64,000 bases of DNA from Streptomyces sp. NBC_01341 (lineage in GTDB: Bacteria; Actinomycetota; Actinomycetes; Streptomycetales; Streptomycetaceae): the NCBI RefSeq assembly GCF_035946055.1, contig NZ_CP108364.1:2294001-2358000 (forward strand), read 5' to 3'. Of this stretch, positions 25,946 to 35,793 are shown piece after piece. The position numbers and the translations under genes are program-made. Under the pieces are notes generated by a model. That model searched no databases and had not been told where the DNA came from. It saw nothing but the letters and a program-made list of their open reading frames with translations. Position 1 is the first letter of the stretch. Each line of letters opens with the position of its first letter.

Positions 25946-27124
25946 ATGACCGACCCGACGCAGGACCCCCGCTTTACCCAGGACCCCTACCCCACGTACG
26001 CGGCTATGCGGTCCACGTGTCCGGTACAGCCCGTGCCCGCGGGCTCCGGCGGGCGTACCAGTTACCTCGTCACCGGCTACGCGGAAGCCCGGGAAGCCCT
26101 CGGCGACGCTCGGCTGTCGAAGGACACAGCCGCATTCTTCGCCGGTAAGGGCACACAGCGTCGGCTACACCCTGCGGTGGCTCACACCATGCTCGCCAGC
26201 GACCCACCGCAGCACACCCGTCTGCGCAAGCTGGTAACCAAGGCGTTCACGACCGGAGCCGTCACGAAGCTCCGTCCCTTCATTGCCCAGGTCACCGAGG
26301 AGCTGCTGGATCAGTGGCCCGTCGGCGAGCAGTTCGACTTCGTGGCCGGCCTCGCGGTCCCCCTACCGGTCCTGGTGATCTGCGAGCTACTCGGAGTACC
26401 GGAGGGAGACCGGTCCGACATCCAGCGGTGGTCCGCAGAACTGTTCGCGGCGGGAAGACCTGACGTCGTCGACGCGGCCTCGCATTCGATGGCCGATTAC
26501 ATGACCAGCCTTATCGCCGCCAAGCGCCTGTCCCCCGGTACCTCTTTGCTTGACCGGCTCATCTCGGCTCGCGACGGAGACGATCACCTGAGCGAGGAAG
26601 AACTGGTTTCTCTCGCGGTGCTGCTGCTCGTAGCCGGGCACGAGACCACCACCAACTTCCTCGGCAACGCCGTCCTGGCGCTGCTTCAGCACCCGGGACA
26701 GCTGCAGCGTCTTCGGGAGAATCCAGACGACGTCCCTGCTGTGCTCGACGAACTGCTTCGGTTCGAGTCCCCTGTCAGTACAGCCACATTCCGCTTCACC
26801 ACCGAAGCGGTCAGGCTCGGCGGCACGGACATCCCGGCCGGTGTACCGGTGCTGGTCGCTCTCGGAGCAGCCAACCGGGACCCGAAACGGTTCCCCTCGC
26901 CGGACATTCTCGACCTGGAGCGAGACACCGCTGCCCATCTCAGCTTCGGCCACGGCATCCACCGCTGCGTCGGCGCTCCTCTCGCCAAGGCCGAGGCTGA
27001 GATCGCCCTTCGGATGATCCTGACGCGGTTCCCCGAGGTTCGACTTGCCGTTCCGTCTGATCGACTGGCGTGGCGGCACACCCGTCTCGTTCGCGGGCTC
27101 GCGTCGCTCCCTGTCCTGGTGTAG
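25946..27124 (+). CDS. Cytochrome P450
   Basis: A 392-residue soluble bacterial P450. The I-helix oxygen-binding motif AGHETTT lies near residue 230, the ELLRFES ExxR motif near 268, and the haem loop FGHGIHRCVG with the thiolate cysteine near 340. Actinobacterial P450s of this kind hydroxylate small lipophilic molecules with a ferredoxin partner; neither partner nor substrate is visible here. The ATG at 25946 is chosen because MTDPTQDPRF is a typical P450 opening; earlier in-frame starts overlap the previous gene. Confidence 0.93.
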   Translation: MTDPTQDPRFTQDPYPTYAAMRSTCPVQPVPAGSGGRTSYLVTGYAEAREALGDARLSKDTAAFFAGKGTQRRLHPAVAHTMLASDPPQHTRLRKLVTKAFTTGAVTKLRPFIAQVTEELLDQWPVGEQFDFVAGLAVPLPVLVICELLGVPEGDRSDIQRWSAELFAAGRPDVVDAASHSMADYMTSLIAAKRLSPGTSLLDRLISARDGDDHLSEEELVSLAVLLLVAGHETTTNFLGNAVLALLQHPGQLQRLRENPDDVPAVLDELLRFESPVSTATFRFTTEAVRLGGTDIPAGVPVLVALGAANRDPKRFPSPDILDLERDTAAHLSFGHGIHRCVGAPLAKAEAEIALRMILTRFPEVRLAVPSDRLAWRHTRLVRGLASLPVLV

Positions 27125-27277
27125 CCGCTCGCCAAGCCATCGGCAGACCGTCTGCTCGCCGTACGCGCGGAAGTCATGTTTCTGCGTCGGGGCGAGCAGG
27201 ATGCTGGCTCGCGCCAAATCTTCTGGAGTCCCCACCGCTATGCCATCGTCCGCGACAAACGGATTGGGCTCGTTCAT
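27125..27277 (-). pseudogene. Possible gene fragment, unknown
   Basis: A minus-strand frame starting MNEPNPFVADDGIAVG at 27277, behind GGGGA, reads plausibly as protein for about 50 codons. It then continues antisense into the P450 gene, where it is unlikely to be real. It could be the start of a gene whose end was lost. Confidence 0.25.
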
Positions 27278-27307
27278 CCCGCGTCCCCAGACAGGGGGGC
27301 GGGATGA

Positions 27308-27817
27308 TCAGGACTGCTCGGCGGCGACCTTCCGCAGCCAGCGGTGCGTCTGGCGCCGGTTGGCCAGTAGCACCACATCGGCGCCGGAGCCGAACTCCTC
27401 GATCTTCGCCATCACGCGGGGTCGCATCTTGCGCCGATACGTGGCGACGTACTTGATCACGCCCCAGTGGATGCGGTTGTGCACTCCGTTGCCCTTGTGC
27501 CCGGCCCCGTGTCGGAGCTGCCGGGAGAAGATCCCGTACAGGGCCGCCCCGGTCGACACGTCCATCAGGACCACCGTGTCGCAGGCTTCGAGCCGTACCT
27601 GCAGCGTCGAGTTGTAGTTGCCGTCAATCACCCACCGCGGCTGCGCGACCAGCTCGCGCTGCACGTCGGTGAACTTGTCCGTGGGCAACGCGTTCCACTC
27701 GTCGTCGTAGAACGCGGCGTCGAGGTGCGTCACCGGGGCGTCGAGGATCCTGCCCAGCTCGCGGGCCACGTGGGACTTGCCACTGCCTCCGCAGCCGACG
27801 ATGGCGACCTTCCTCAT
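27308..27817 (-). CDS. P-loop NTPase, adenylate kinase-like (FlaR type)
   Basis: A 169-residue protein with Walker A GCGGSGKSH at about residues 8-16, a DAAFYDDEW segment, WVIDGNYN near 62-69 and VVLMDV near 82. This pattern matches small kinases annotated as 'topology modulation protein', whose true role is unclear. The ATG at 27817 follows GGAG. It lies downstream of the lanthipeptide genes in the same direction but after a gap of about 195 bases, so membership of that operon is doubtful. Confidence 0.75.
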   Translation of the reverse strand: MRKVAIVGCGGSGKSHVARELGRILDAPVTHLDAAFYDDEWNALPTDKFTDVQRELVAQPRWVIDGNYNSTLQVRLEACDTVVLMDVSTGAALYGIFSRQLRHGAGHKGNGVHNRIHWGVIKYVATYRRKMRPRVMAKIEEFGSGADVVLLANRRQTHRWLRKVAAEQS

Positions 27818-28012
27818 GGTGCTCCAGCGTAGAGAGGTTGAGGTGATCGGCGAGCCAACTCGCGGGCCGTGCTGTGTCTGGCCTCTCTCCTGCCTGTTCA
27901 GTTCGTCGCTCAGAGAGCCCTCTACTGACGATGAGCGTCGCCACGCGCCCTGGCTCCCCTGGTGCTCGACGCCGTGCAGGGTGGGCTGCTCTGGCTGCCC
28001 AAGCGTTACACC

Positions 28013-29143
28013 TCAACCCTGTGCGCCAGTCCCTTCCTGCTGAGAGTGAGAGTGTTCGACGCTGGCGCGGATCACCTCGTCGCTGCCCTGTAATGCCTCT
28101 GTCATCCTTGCGAGCCAGGGCTCGGGGAGGCTGCCGCTCCCCAGCGCGCATGCATGGACAAGCCGTTGGGCCGCCTCGACCTGGCGCGGCTCGGCGAGAC
28201 TGGTGAACCGGTGGTCGGCCAGGCACTCACGGGCGGCGTAGCCGTCGGTCGCCGCGGCGGCCCGGCAGTGGAGCTCTGCAACCATCCGGTGCGCTGCGTC
28301 TTCCTGGTGCGGCTCCAGCAGGTCCAGGATCGTCAGGCCGAGGCGCGTGTCGAAGACGGTCATGCCCTGGTCGGGTTGGTGCTCGACGTAGTCCTCGACC
28401 AGTGTGTCGAGAAGCGGTACGGCCGGGACGCGAAGGGCCTTTCTGCACATCGCGTCAAGGCAGCCGGTGACGGCGTTCTCCCAGCGTTCCCCGGGTGTGG
28501 TCATGGTGATGAGCACGGCTGCGTCGGTGGGGGTGTGGCTGAGCGCGGCCAGGACGGCGACCTGGCGGCCGTCCAGCATGCGCTGCCCGATGCCCCGGTG
28601 CTCCTCGATGTGCGCCAGAGCTTCCGCCCAGCGGCCGGCCGTGGTCAAGGTGCGGGTGCCGTCGGCCAGAACGACCTTCCACAGCCAGGTGCGGACCTCG
28701 TGGCGGTCGGTCTCGGTGACGGTGAGGTCGGCCGGGACGTGGACCCCCTCGAACTGAGCCCTGGTGCCGTTGGTGACGGCGTCGAAGAGGTGCAGCAGAC
28801 GGTGACGCCCGTCGTCGGCGGCGCCCGCGCGGATCTGGAGGCGGGCGAGGTTCACCACGGGTTCGAGGGCGCGGATCGCGGTCATGCCGGGCAGGGGGGT
28901 GGCGTGGAGGTAGGCGGCAGCGTGCTGGTGGCACATCTTCCGCGCGAGGTCGGGCAGCCCGAGGTCGGAGGCGATGAGGGCGGCCTGGTTGTAGACGGCC
29001 GAGGCGAGGCCCTGGTGAGCCTTTGCGGCTGCGGCGTCGGCGAGTTCGGCCAAGCCGTGCACGCGCCGGGGCAGGGGCAGGCACGCGGGTCGGAATCGAT
29101 AGATGAGCGGAAAGCGCTGGGCTATGGGTCCGTTCAGGTCCAT
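28013..29143 (-). CDS. Helical-repeat protein of unknown function in lanthipeptide cluster
   Basis: A 376-residue, alanine-rich, mostly helical protein, with stretches such as AVYNQAALIASDLGLPDLARKM that resemble TPR repeats. I do not recognise a catalytic motif. Proteins of this look occur beside FxLD lanthipeptide genes in Streptomyces, so a supporting or regulatory role is possible. The ATG follows GGGGG by five bases and the gene starts 90 bases after the methyltransferase stop. Confidence 0.6.
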   Translation of the reverse strand: MDLNGPIAQRFPLIYRFRPACLPLPRRVHGLAELADAAAAKAHQGLASAVYNQAALIASDLGLPDLARKMCHQHAAAYLHATPLPGMTAIRALEPVVNLARLQIRAGAADDGRHRLLHLFDAVTNGTRAQFEGVHVPADLTVTETDRHEVRTWLWKVVLADGTRTLTTAGRWAEALAHIEEHRGIGQRMLDGRQVAVLAALSHTPTDAAVLITMTTPGERWENAVTGCLDAMCRKALRVPAVPLLDTLVEDYVEHQPDQGMTVFDTRLGLTILDLLEPHQEDAAHRMVAELHCRAAAATDGYAARECLADHRFTSLAEPRQVEAAQRLVHACALGSGSLPEPWLARMTEALQGSDEVIRASVEHSHSQQEGTGAQG

Positions 29144-29233
29144 GAGGTCCCCCGGGGATGAAGACGACGAGGAGCGGGGAAGGGCCGCGTGGTGCCCGCC
29201 GGCCGGTCGGCGGGCACCACGCAGGCGGATCAG

Positions 29234-31303
29234 CTACTGCCAGGTGACGCGGACGCGGTTCAGCGGGGTGTCGAGGACGAAGACACCGGGCTGCTCGTCC
29301 GCGGGCGCATCGAGCGGCAGGATCTCGAAGGCGGCGTCCCGGCCGCGGTACTCGCGGTCCCAGGTGCGGACCGCGTCGGCGACCTTGGCGGCCAGCTCAT
29401 CGCTCCCGGGGCCGTGGCCGATGACGCCGAACTCCCAGAGCTTGGCGCCCTCGGGGGTCTTCTGCTCCGAGGGACGCCGCGCGAGGTAGGTGAGGGCGCC
29501 CTTCTCGACGGCGGCCGTGGCCGAGGGGTAGGGGTCCTCGGTAAGCAACGTGCCCTTGGCGGTCTGGGGGAAGAGCATCCGGATCAGCCCGGATGGCAGG
29601 ACGCAGGAGACGAACAGCTCCATCCACTCCGGGGACTCCCCGGCGCGGACCGTCATCCCGGTCCACTCCTCGACGCGCGGCTGGTCAAGGACACCGGCAA
29701 GGGCGTCGGCGTCGAGCGTCAGTCCGGCCGGGGCCTGGAGGCGCACGGCGCCGTCCGTACTGAGCGGCACGGCGCGGCGGTCGTCGTCGGCGATGCCCCG
29801 GCGCAGCGGCATGAAGGTGTTCATCTCCGAGCCGACCGACTGCCACCGGCCGTCGCGCTTCACGTAGATGATGGAGCGCGAGACGCTGCCCGTGAGCCGC
29901 TGCGGGGTGACGAGTCGGCCGCCTTCGGCGAGTTGGTCGAGCCAGGCGTGGGGGATGCCGTGCGCGCCGACGGTGGCGATGATCCGGTCGTACGGGGCGC
30001 CTTCGGCGTGGCCGAGGGCGCCGTCGCGCGTCAGGGCCTCGACGTTGGTGGCTCCGGCGGCGGCGAGGTGGGCTCGGGCGCCTTCGACCAGGTCGTCATC
30101 GACGTCGATGGTGGTGACGTGTCCGCTCGGGCCGACGAGGTGGCCGATCAGGGCGGCGTTGTAGCCGGTGCCGGCGCCGAGTTCGAGGATGCGCTCGCCC
30201 GGCTGGGCTTCGAGCTGGTCCAGCATGAGGGCGACGACGGCCGGCTGGGAGGCGCAGGAGATCGAGGTGCCCTCGGGGTCGTACTTCACGTTGACCGGGC
30301 TGTTGTCGTAGGCGTCGGCCAGCGGGGTGTCGGGGACGAACAGGTGCCGGGGCACGGCGCGCAGGGCGGCTTCAACCGCGGGGGTGCGGGCGTGGCCGTC
30401 GGCCTTGATCTGGTCGACCAGGGCGTTGCGGAGCTGTTCGGCGTTGGCCTCGGGGGCGGTGAGTGTGTCGGTGTTCACCGTGCTGACGCTATGGGCCGCG
30501 GAGCCTGATTCTGTTGCTGACGCGGTGTTTTCACTCGAACCCATGATTGCCTCTCGTGCGATGTGGAACAGGGTGTGCTGGTCGGCGGACGGCAGACCGG
30601 CACGGTTGGCGTGGAAGATGGCGTGGTGCGCGATGATGGCGCGCAGTCCGCGGGTCAGGTCGCCCTGGGCGGCGAGGTAGGCGAGCGTGGTGCCGACGCG
30701 CTCGAAGGCGGCGACCCAGTCGGCGTGGCCGTCCAGCGGCCCGTGCTCGCGGCACAGGCTGCGGGCCTCGGTGGTCATCAGGGTCCGCATCGCGGAGGTC
30801 AGGCGCATGGACGCAGGCGTGCCGGTGCCGGGGCGCAGTGCGGAGACCTTCGCCCACACGTCGCCTTGCTCGAACCAGTCGAGGTTCGCGGCGCGCATCA
30901 TGCTGCTCATCAGCAGGATGGCGGTCTCGCGTCGCCCCAGGTGCTCGTTGTGGACGGGGTGGGTGAGGAGGTGGCGGCTGTCCTCGTGGAAGAGGGCGTG
31001 CGCGGCCGTCATGGCGTCCGCCCCGCCGAACGCCTCGGTCTCCGGCTCGTAGATCCCGGTCGTGCAGGACTGCGCCTTGCCGTCCGCCACCCACTCGTCC
31101 AGCAGAGTCAGCACGGTCGGTGACGGCTGGTCGGCGACGTATCGCAGGCGCCAGGGCTGCTTGTTCATGAACCACCAGCCGCTGAGCTGCCCGTCGGCCT
31201 CGGCGGCGAGCAGAACGGGGGCGAGGTGTTCGGTGACGGCGCGCCGTCCGGTGTCCCGGTCGGGGAAGGTGATGTTGTGCTGCTGCCAGCGATCGGAGCG
31301 CAT
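29234..31303 (-). CDS. FxLD-system fusion: SpaB_C-like domain plus PCMT-type methyltransferase
   Basis: A 689-residue two-part protein. The first 240 residues resemble the thiopeptide/SpaB_C domain that removes glutamate from activated Ser/Thr (opening RWQQHNITFPD). Residues about 295-500 are a protein isoaspartate O-methyltransferase-like domain with ELGAGTGYNAAL, the SAM-binding motif, and a C-terminal extension of about 180 residues. Class I lanthipeptide loci of the FxLD type carry such methyltransferases, which act on the modified core, probably at an aspartate. AAGGA lies seven bases before the ATG. The gene is 22 bases after lanC. Confidence 0.85.
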   Translation of the reverse strand: MRSDRWQQHNITFPDRDTGRRAVTEHLAPVLLAAEADGQLSGWWFMNKQPWRLRYVADQPSPTVLTLLDEWVADGKAQSCTTGIYEPETEAFGGADAMTAAHALFHEDSRHLLTHPVHNEHLGRRETAILLMSSMMRAANLDWFEQGDVWAKVSALRPGTGTPASMRLTSAMRTLMTTEARSLCREHGPLDGHADWVAAFERVGTTLAYLAAQGDLTRGLRAIIAHHAIFHANRAGLPSADQHTLFHIAREAIMGSSENTASATESGSAAHSVSTVNTDTLTAPEANAEQLRNALVDQIKADGHARTPAVEAALRAVPRHLFVPDTPLADAYDNSPVNVKYDPEGTSISCASQPAVVALMLDQLEAQPGERILELGAGTGYNAALIGHLVGPSGHVTTIDVDDDLVEGARAHLAAAGATNVEALTRDGALGHAEGAPYDRIIATVGAHGIPHAWLDQLAEGGRLVTPQRLTGSVSRSIIYVKRDGRWQSVGSEMNTFMPLRRGIADDDRRAVPLSTDGAVRLQAPAGLTLDADALAGVLDQPRVEEWTGMTVRAGESPEWMELFVSCVLPSGLIRMLFPQTAKGTLLTEDPYPSATAAVEKGALTYLARRPSEQKTPEGAKLWEFGVIGHGPGSDELAAKVADAVRTWDREYRGRDAAFEILPLDAPADEQPGVFVLDTPLNRVRVTWQ

Positions 31304-31325
31304 TGCGAAGTCCTTCGGGTCGGAT

Positions 31326-32591
31326 TCAGGCGGTGAGCAGGCAGGCGTCCCAGGAGGTGCGGGGCGGCTCCGCGCTGGCCGCGGTGATCAGTCCCAGCGC
31401 GGTTCCGGCGGCACCGTCGAGGAGCCCGGGGCCCGCCGCGTCCTTCAGCAGCAGGGCGGCGGCGTCGTACGGGTCGGTGCCGGGCGGGACCAGCACGGCG
31501 AGAAGGGCAGGGACGGTGGCGCGGAGCTGACCGGCGGTGGCACGGTCTGCGTCGGCGGCAACGCGTGCCGCGACGTGGACGAGACCGGCGAAGCCGTGGC
31601 ACAGGCCGCTGTCCGTGGTGGTGCGAAGCTGCGCGCGGTCGCTCAGCGCGTTCAGCAGGGCGGCCTCGGACTCGGACTGAAGGCCGCTGTCGCCAAGGGC
31701 GAGCGCGGCGAGCTGCTGTGCGCGGGCAAGGCCCGCAGTGCCGTAGCACCAGCTCGGCCGCCGTGGTGCCGCGGCCGCGGGCCGGCCGCTGCGCAGTTCC
31801 TCGCGGCTGATCCAGTACGGCCAAGCCGTGCCGCGCCCGGTGGGCGCCTTCCACTGCTCCAGCCAGGCAAGGATGGTGCGCATCGCCTGATGGTGGCCGG
31901 TGACGGTGGTGCCGCGGCGGGCGGCAAGCGCCAGCAGCGCGAGGACCGCGCCGACGCCGTGCGCCATGCCGTGGTTGGCGTGCCCACCGGGGAAGCGGTC
32001 GTCCGGCCTGCCGGACGGCCCGGTCGGTACCCACCAGCCCGGCAGGCGTTCGCCGCTGTCGGTGACCGGGTCGGTCAGGCGCACGCAGTAGTCGAGAACG
32101 GCCCGGGTCACCGGGCCCGCAGGGTCGCGGCGCAGCAGGTAGGCGCCGTACCCGCTCAAGCCCCGGATGGCGTCGAACTCGGCGAGTGCCGGAAGCTGCC
32201 CGGCTTCGACCCGGCGGTGCGCGGCGTCAAGGCGCCGCCGGGCGTCTGCCGTCACCTGCCGGTCCAGCACATCAAGGCCGCGCCGGTAGGAGTCCGGAAG
32301 CTGGTCGGCGGCGCACGCCACGGCATGGGCGAGCGCCGGGGCGCCGTAGAAGGGGTGGCTGTCCGGGCCGCTGGTGAAGGGCTCGCGGGCCGCGGCGGAC
32401 AGCCAGTCGTGGGCGCGCTGCCATGGGCCAAGCCCGGCCGCGGCGCGCTCGATGTGCAGCAGAGCGATGCCGGTCGGGCCATAGGCGAGGTGCTGCCGGT
32501 TGTCCTCGGCGGTAACCGCCGCCGGCGCCTGGTCGGGGTGGGCGAGCCGGTCGGCGATGGCGGCGGCCACCGCGGCTGCTGTGTGGGTCAC
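31326..32591 (-). CDS. lanC: Lanthionine cyclase LanC
   Basis: A 421-residue LanC-like protein. The zinc-site and helical-barrel motifs are visible: GHANHGMAHG near residue 205, SWCYGTAG near 283 (zinc cysteine) and LCHGFAG near 335 (cysteine-histidine ligands). LanC joins cysteine thiols to dehydrated Ser/Thr to make (methyl)lanthionine rings. The GTG start overlaps the lanB stop by four bases behind GGGAGG, so dehydratase and cyclase are translationally coupled. Confidence 0.92.
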   Translation of the reverse strand: MTHTAAAVAAAIADRLAHPDQAPAAVTAEDNRQHLAYGPTGIALLHIERAAAGLGPWQRAHDWLSAAAREPFTSGPDSHPFYGAPALAHAVACAADQLPDSYRRGLDVLDRQVTADARRRLDAAHRRVEAGQLPALAEFDAIRGLSGYGAYLLRRDPAGPVTRAVLDYCVRLTDPVTDSGERLPGWWVPTGPSGRPDDRFPGGHANHGMAHGVGAVLALLALAARRGTTVTGHHQAMRTILAWLEQWKAPTGRGTAWPYWISREELRSGRPAAAAPRRPSWCYGTAGLARAQQLAALALGDSGLQSESEAALLNALSDRAQLRTTTDSGLCHGFAGLVHVAARVAADADRATAGQLRATVPALLAVLVPPGTDPYDAAALLLKDAAGPGLLDGAAGTALGLITAASAEPPRTSWDACLLTA

Positions 32592-35500
32592 GGTCGCCTC
32601 CCGGCGCGGGCGGTGAAGGCCAGGGCGGCGGCGCGGGCCAGGTAGAGGCAGACCTCTTCCTCGGGGAAGTCCACCGCGACATGCCGCACGAAGTGGACGT
32701 GCAGTAGGGAGGTCAGCACGCCGTCCACGGCGATGCCGTCGGCGTGCGGGCCGGACAGGTACGGCCCGTACGCGGCGAGCGCAGCGGTGCGCTCGGCCCA
32801 GGCGTCCACGATCGCGGCGCCGCCGGGCGCTGACCGCAGGGCCGCCCAGTCACCGCGCGGGTCTGCCAGCCGCACGGCGTCGGTGAACTGCGAGCGGGGT
32901 ACCGGGTTCGGCGCGGTCGGCTCGATGTGGTCGATCAGCCAGCGCGCGCCGGCGTCCGGGCTGCCGAGGAGGGCGGAGGCGATGGCGAAGAAGTGCGCGG
33001 CCACGAGCGGGCGCTGCTCGGGCCGGACGGGCTGGGCGAGCTGCGCCACCGTGGCCAGGGAGTCCGCGCGGAACACGGCCTCGGCCGCGTCCCATGCCGG
33101 TCCGGCGCCCCACCGGCCGGTCTCGCGGTAGGAGGTGGGGTAGCGCAGGTCCGCCAGCAGCCCAGCGGTCCGCAGCTCGTCGGCCCAGGCGCTGACCGTG
33201 TGGGTGGTGTCGGCGAAGTCGTCCGGGTCGGGCAGCGCGATCCGCAGGCGAAGGTGCTGCTGGGGGTCGCGGAAGCGGACGTACCACCAGGGAGGAGAGC
33301 CGAGGCGCCGCATCAGGTCGGGCACGTGCCGGGTCAGCAGGGCGTCTTGACGCCGCGGGTCGCCGTACAGGGCCACGAGGAGCACCGGCGAGGCGGCCGG
33401 GGTCTGGATCTGGGCTGGGGACAGCGTGCGGGCGGTGGTCGGCGTGGGCAGCGCAGGCCAGGCCGGAGGCCGGATCGCTTTGAGGGGGACCGCGATCTCG
33501 TGGGCCCGGCCCCCGCTCCAGCCGTCCGCCCCGGGTGGAGCGGCTTCCGTGAGCAGCGCCGTATCGGCGCGGTCGAGGTGTTGGCGCAGCAGGCTCCGGT
33601 GGCCGGGCTCATCGAGGTCGAGCGGCAGGCGCCGGTCGTCCTGGACGAGGTGCACGTGCTGCGGCAGGCGGCGGCGCTCCCGCCAGCCGGACAGCGCCGC
33701 GTCCCAGTCCGCGCCGGGGCGGTGGCGGTTGGGGAGGTCGCCGGCCTCCAGCCTCCAGCGGGCCGCGACCAGCACGATGCGGCCGTACCGCAGGCGGGGG
33801 AGGAAGGGCATTGCTGCGGCGGCGCCCCAGTCGAACCGGGTGACCTGGGCGTTCTGAGCCCGGGACACCTCGGTGATCAGCCGCGCCAGGGGCGGGGTGT
33901 GCTCGGCAAGGTTCAGTGCATGCATGCCGACGGCCTCGACGCGCAGCCCGCGGTCCGGAGCCGCCAGGTACATCCGGCGCCCGTCGCACGCCACCGCCAG
34001 ATCCGCCGGCGTGAGCACTGAGGCGTCGGGGGCGCGGTGCTCTTGCAGGCTGATCACCAACGGCAGCATGCGCGGGGTTCGGGTGACGTGGGCGGTGTCG
34101 GGCAGCAGCGCGGGGAAGGAGAGCTGCGCCGCCGCCGTGCCCTCGTCAGCCGTGGGTAGGTCAGCCAATTCCGCGCGCAGGCAATCGCGTTGTGTGGCCG
34201 GGAGGACGCTGAGGAAGCGTCCGACGGTAACCCCGGCTCCGCGTGACACGCTGGTCAACTCCACGGTGAACCGCCCACGGCGGACTTCGGCGAGGCTGGC
34301 CGCGTGCAGCCGCACGCCCACCTCCAAGTGGGACGGTATCCGCGGCTCCTGCGGGCCTCGGTCCAGGGCGGCCACGATCTCGTCGGTCAGTACGACCTCG
34401 TCGCGGCCGTCGAGCGCCGCGGCCTGGGCGAGGCGGAGCAGCACGTCGTCCCGCGGCGACAGGCGCCGACGGCCTTCGCCGGTCGGCCTGCCCGGGTACC
34501 CGTCCGGGTAGCCGACGCCGCTGTCTGCGACAACTTCCATAAGCGGCACCATGGTGCCGACGCCGAACCGTTCGTAGAACCGCTGGTGGTACTCGTTCCA
34601 CGGCTCGGTGCCGTACGGGCGGGCGCAGATCCTGGTGAGGATCGTGGCGGCGCGCTCGACCTCGCGGGCGACCAGATCGGGCAGCGCCACGGTGGCGTCC
34701 AGGCACAGGTCCAGGGCGAGCGGGTGACGGCGGAGGCCCGGCACCAGATCGCGCATCCGGGTCGCTACGGCGTCCCGGCCCTCTGTGGTGCCGCACTGCT
34801 CCAGCCCGGCGTGGACGGCGCGCAGCTCCCGGACGACGGGTGCCAGGAGACGAATGTCCTCGGCACGGACCGCGTCGAGCTGGGTGACGAGGTGACCGAG
34901 CGCGTCGGTCTCGGTCGCCGGCGCGTGGAGGTTGGTGATCAGCACGCGCCGCCGCACCAGGCCCGCGAGGAGCCGCTTGACGCGCTCCGGGGCCACGGCC
35001 GGGAACTCGGCCATCAGCTTCTCGGCGAGTTCCCCGATCCGGATCGGCGCCTCAGCTGCGCGGAGGATAAGCCGGACCGGCGCCGACAGTTCGACGGACG
35101 CCTCGACCGCTCGCCGCTGACCGGTCGGCCCGTGGTCCTGGTAGGGGACGACGAGACTGCCGTCGCGCTCGAAGGTGGTGTTGTTGACGACGACCGACAG
35201 GAGCGGCAGCAGCTCTCCGCTCCTTTCCAACTGCTCGATCAGCCTCCCCACCCACTCCGCACCGGCGCGGGCCACGACCAGGTGGTTCTGGCCCCAGCGG
35301 GAGTGGGGCTCGGCGTCGAAGGTGGCCGTGGTGACTCCGGCGAACAGTCCGAACGGTGTGGGCCGGTGCAGCGCGCGCAGGAGGTAGCGCGCCACCGACA
35401 CTCCAACGCGGCGGACTTCGCGGGTAGAAGGGGATTTAGCACTCTCCAGGACCTCGACTTCGGCGGCGAGAATCGGGCTGGCATGGCGGAGGGCCTGTGC

Positions 35501-35683
35501 GATGCCCGGGTCGTGCCAGATGCTGCGAATCCAGGCGAGGCGTCCGGTGGTGACCTCCTCCAGCTCCTCAGCTCGGAAGGACCGGTCGTCGAAGTCCGGT
35601 AGGGGAAGCTGGGTCATCGACGGTCGAGCGGCTGCGCGCACCAGGGCGGTCGTGCCCGCCTTGAACGCTGGGGGTATAGCCAC
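32588..35683 (-). CDS. lanB: Lantibiotic dehydratase LanB
   Basis: A 1031-residue full-length class I dehydratase. The N-terminal glutamylation domain has the characteristic RPTPFGLFAGV motif near residue 105. The C-terminal 270 residues form the SpaB_C elimination domain (WWYVRFRDPQQHLRLR near 775). LanB uses glutamyl-tRNA to activate Ser/Thr of the precursor and then eliminates glutamate to give dehydro residues. The GTG at 35683 is chosen because it precedes the conserved start and follows AAGGGA; an upstream start would enter the hairpin region. Confidence 0.93.
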   Translation of the reverse strand: MAIPPAFKAGTTALVRAAARPSMTQLPLPDFDDRSFRAEELEEVTTGRLAWIRSIWHDPGIAQALRHASPILAAEVEVLESAKSPSTREVRRVGVSVARYLLRALHRPTPFGLFAGVTTATFDAEPHSRWGQNHLVVARAGAEWVGRLIEQLERSGELLPLLSVVVNNTTFERDGSLVVPYQDHGPTGQRRAVEASVELSAPVRLILRAAEAPIRIGELAEKLMAEFPAVAPERVKRLLAGLVRRRVLITNLHAPATETDALGHLVTQLDAVRAEDIRLLAPVVRELRAVHAGLEQCGTTEGRDAVATRMRDLVPGLRRHPLALDLCLDATVALPDLVAREVERAATILTRICARPYGTEPWNEYHQRFYERFGVGTMVPLMEVVADSGVGYPDGYPGRPTGEGRRRLSPRDDVLLRLAQAAALDGRDEVVLTDEIVAALDRGPQEPRIPSHLEVGVRLHAASLAEVRRGRFTVELTSVSRGAGVTVGRFLSVLPATQRDCLRAELADLPTADEGTAAAQLSFPALLPDTAHVTRTPRMLPLVISLQEHRAPDASVLTPADLAVACDGRRMYLAAPDRGLRVEAVGMHALNLAEHTPPLARLITEVSRAQNAQVTRFDWGAAAAMPFLPRLRYGRIVLVAARWRLEAGDLPNRHRPGADWDAALSGWRERRRLPQHVHLVQDDRRLPLDLDEPGHRSLLRQHLDRADTALLTEAAPPGADGWSGGRAHEIAVPLKAIRPPAWPALPTPTTARTLSPAQIQTPAASPVLLVALYGDPRRQDALLTRHVPDLMRRLGSPPWWYVRFRDPQQHLRLRIALPDPDDFADTTHTVSAWADELRTAGLLADLRYPTSYRETGRWGAGPAWDAAEAVFRADSLATVAQLAQPVRPEQRPLVAAHFFAIASALLGSPDAGARWLIDHIEPTAPNPVPRSQFTDAVRLADPRGDWAALRSAPGGAAIVDAWAERTAALAAYGPYLSGPHADGIAVDGVLTSLLHVHFVRHVAVDFPEEEVCLYLARAAALAFTARAGRRP

Positions 35684-35712
35684 GTGACGTGTCCCTTCGT
35701 GCGTCTGGAGGG

Positions 35713-35756
35713 GCGGTCGGAGCCGACGCGCCGAGTAGCGCGACAGCACCGACCGC
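35713..35756. promoter_or_regulatory. Stem-loop between precursor gene and lanB
   Basis: GCGGTCGG (35713-35720) pairs perfectly with CCGACCGC (35749-35756). It lies in the 110-base gap between the precursor stop and lanB. RiPP operons often have such an attenuator, so that precursor is made in excess over enzymes; that use is inferred. There is no T-run. Confidence 0.5.
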
Positions 35757-35793
35757 GGTTCATGACCTGATGACCGGGTTCAGACGGTCAAGG

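Noticed and set aside
26387-27277. A 296-codon minus-strand gene downstream of and across the P450
   Set aside because: Most of it is antisense to well-supported P450 motifs; only the first 50 codons are kept as a doubtful fragment.
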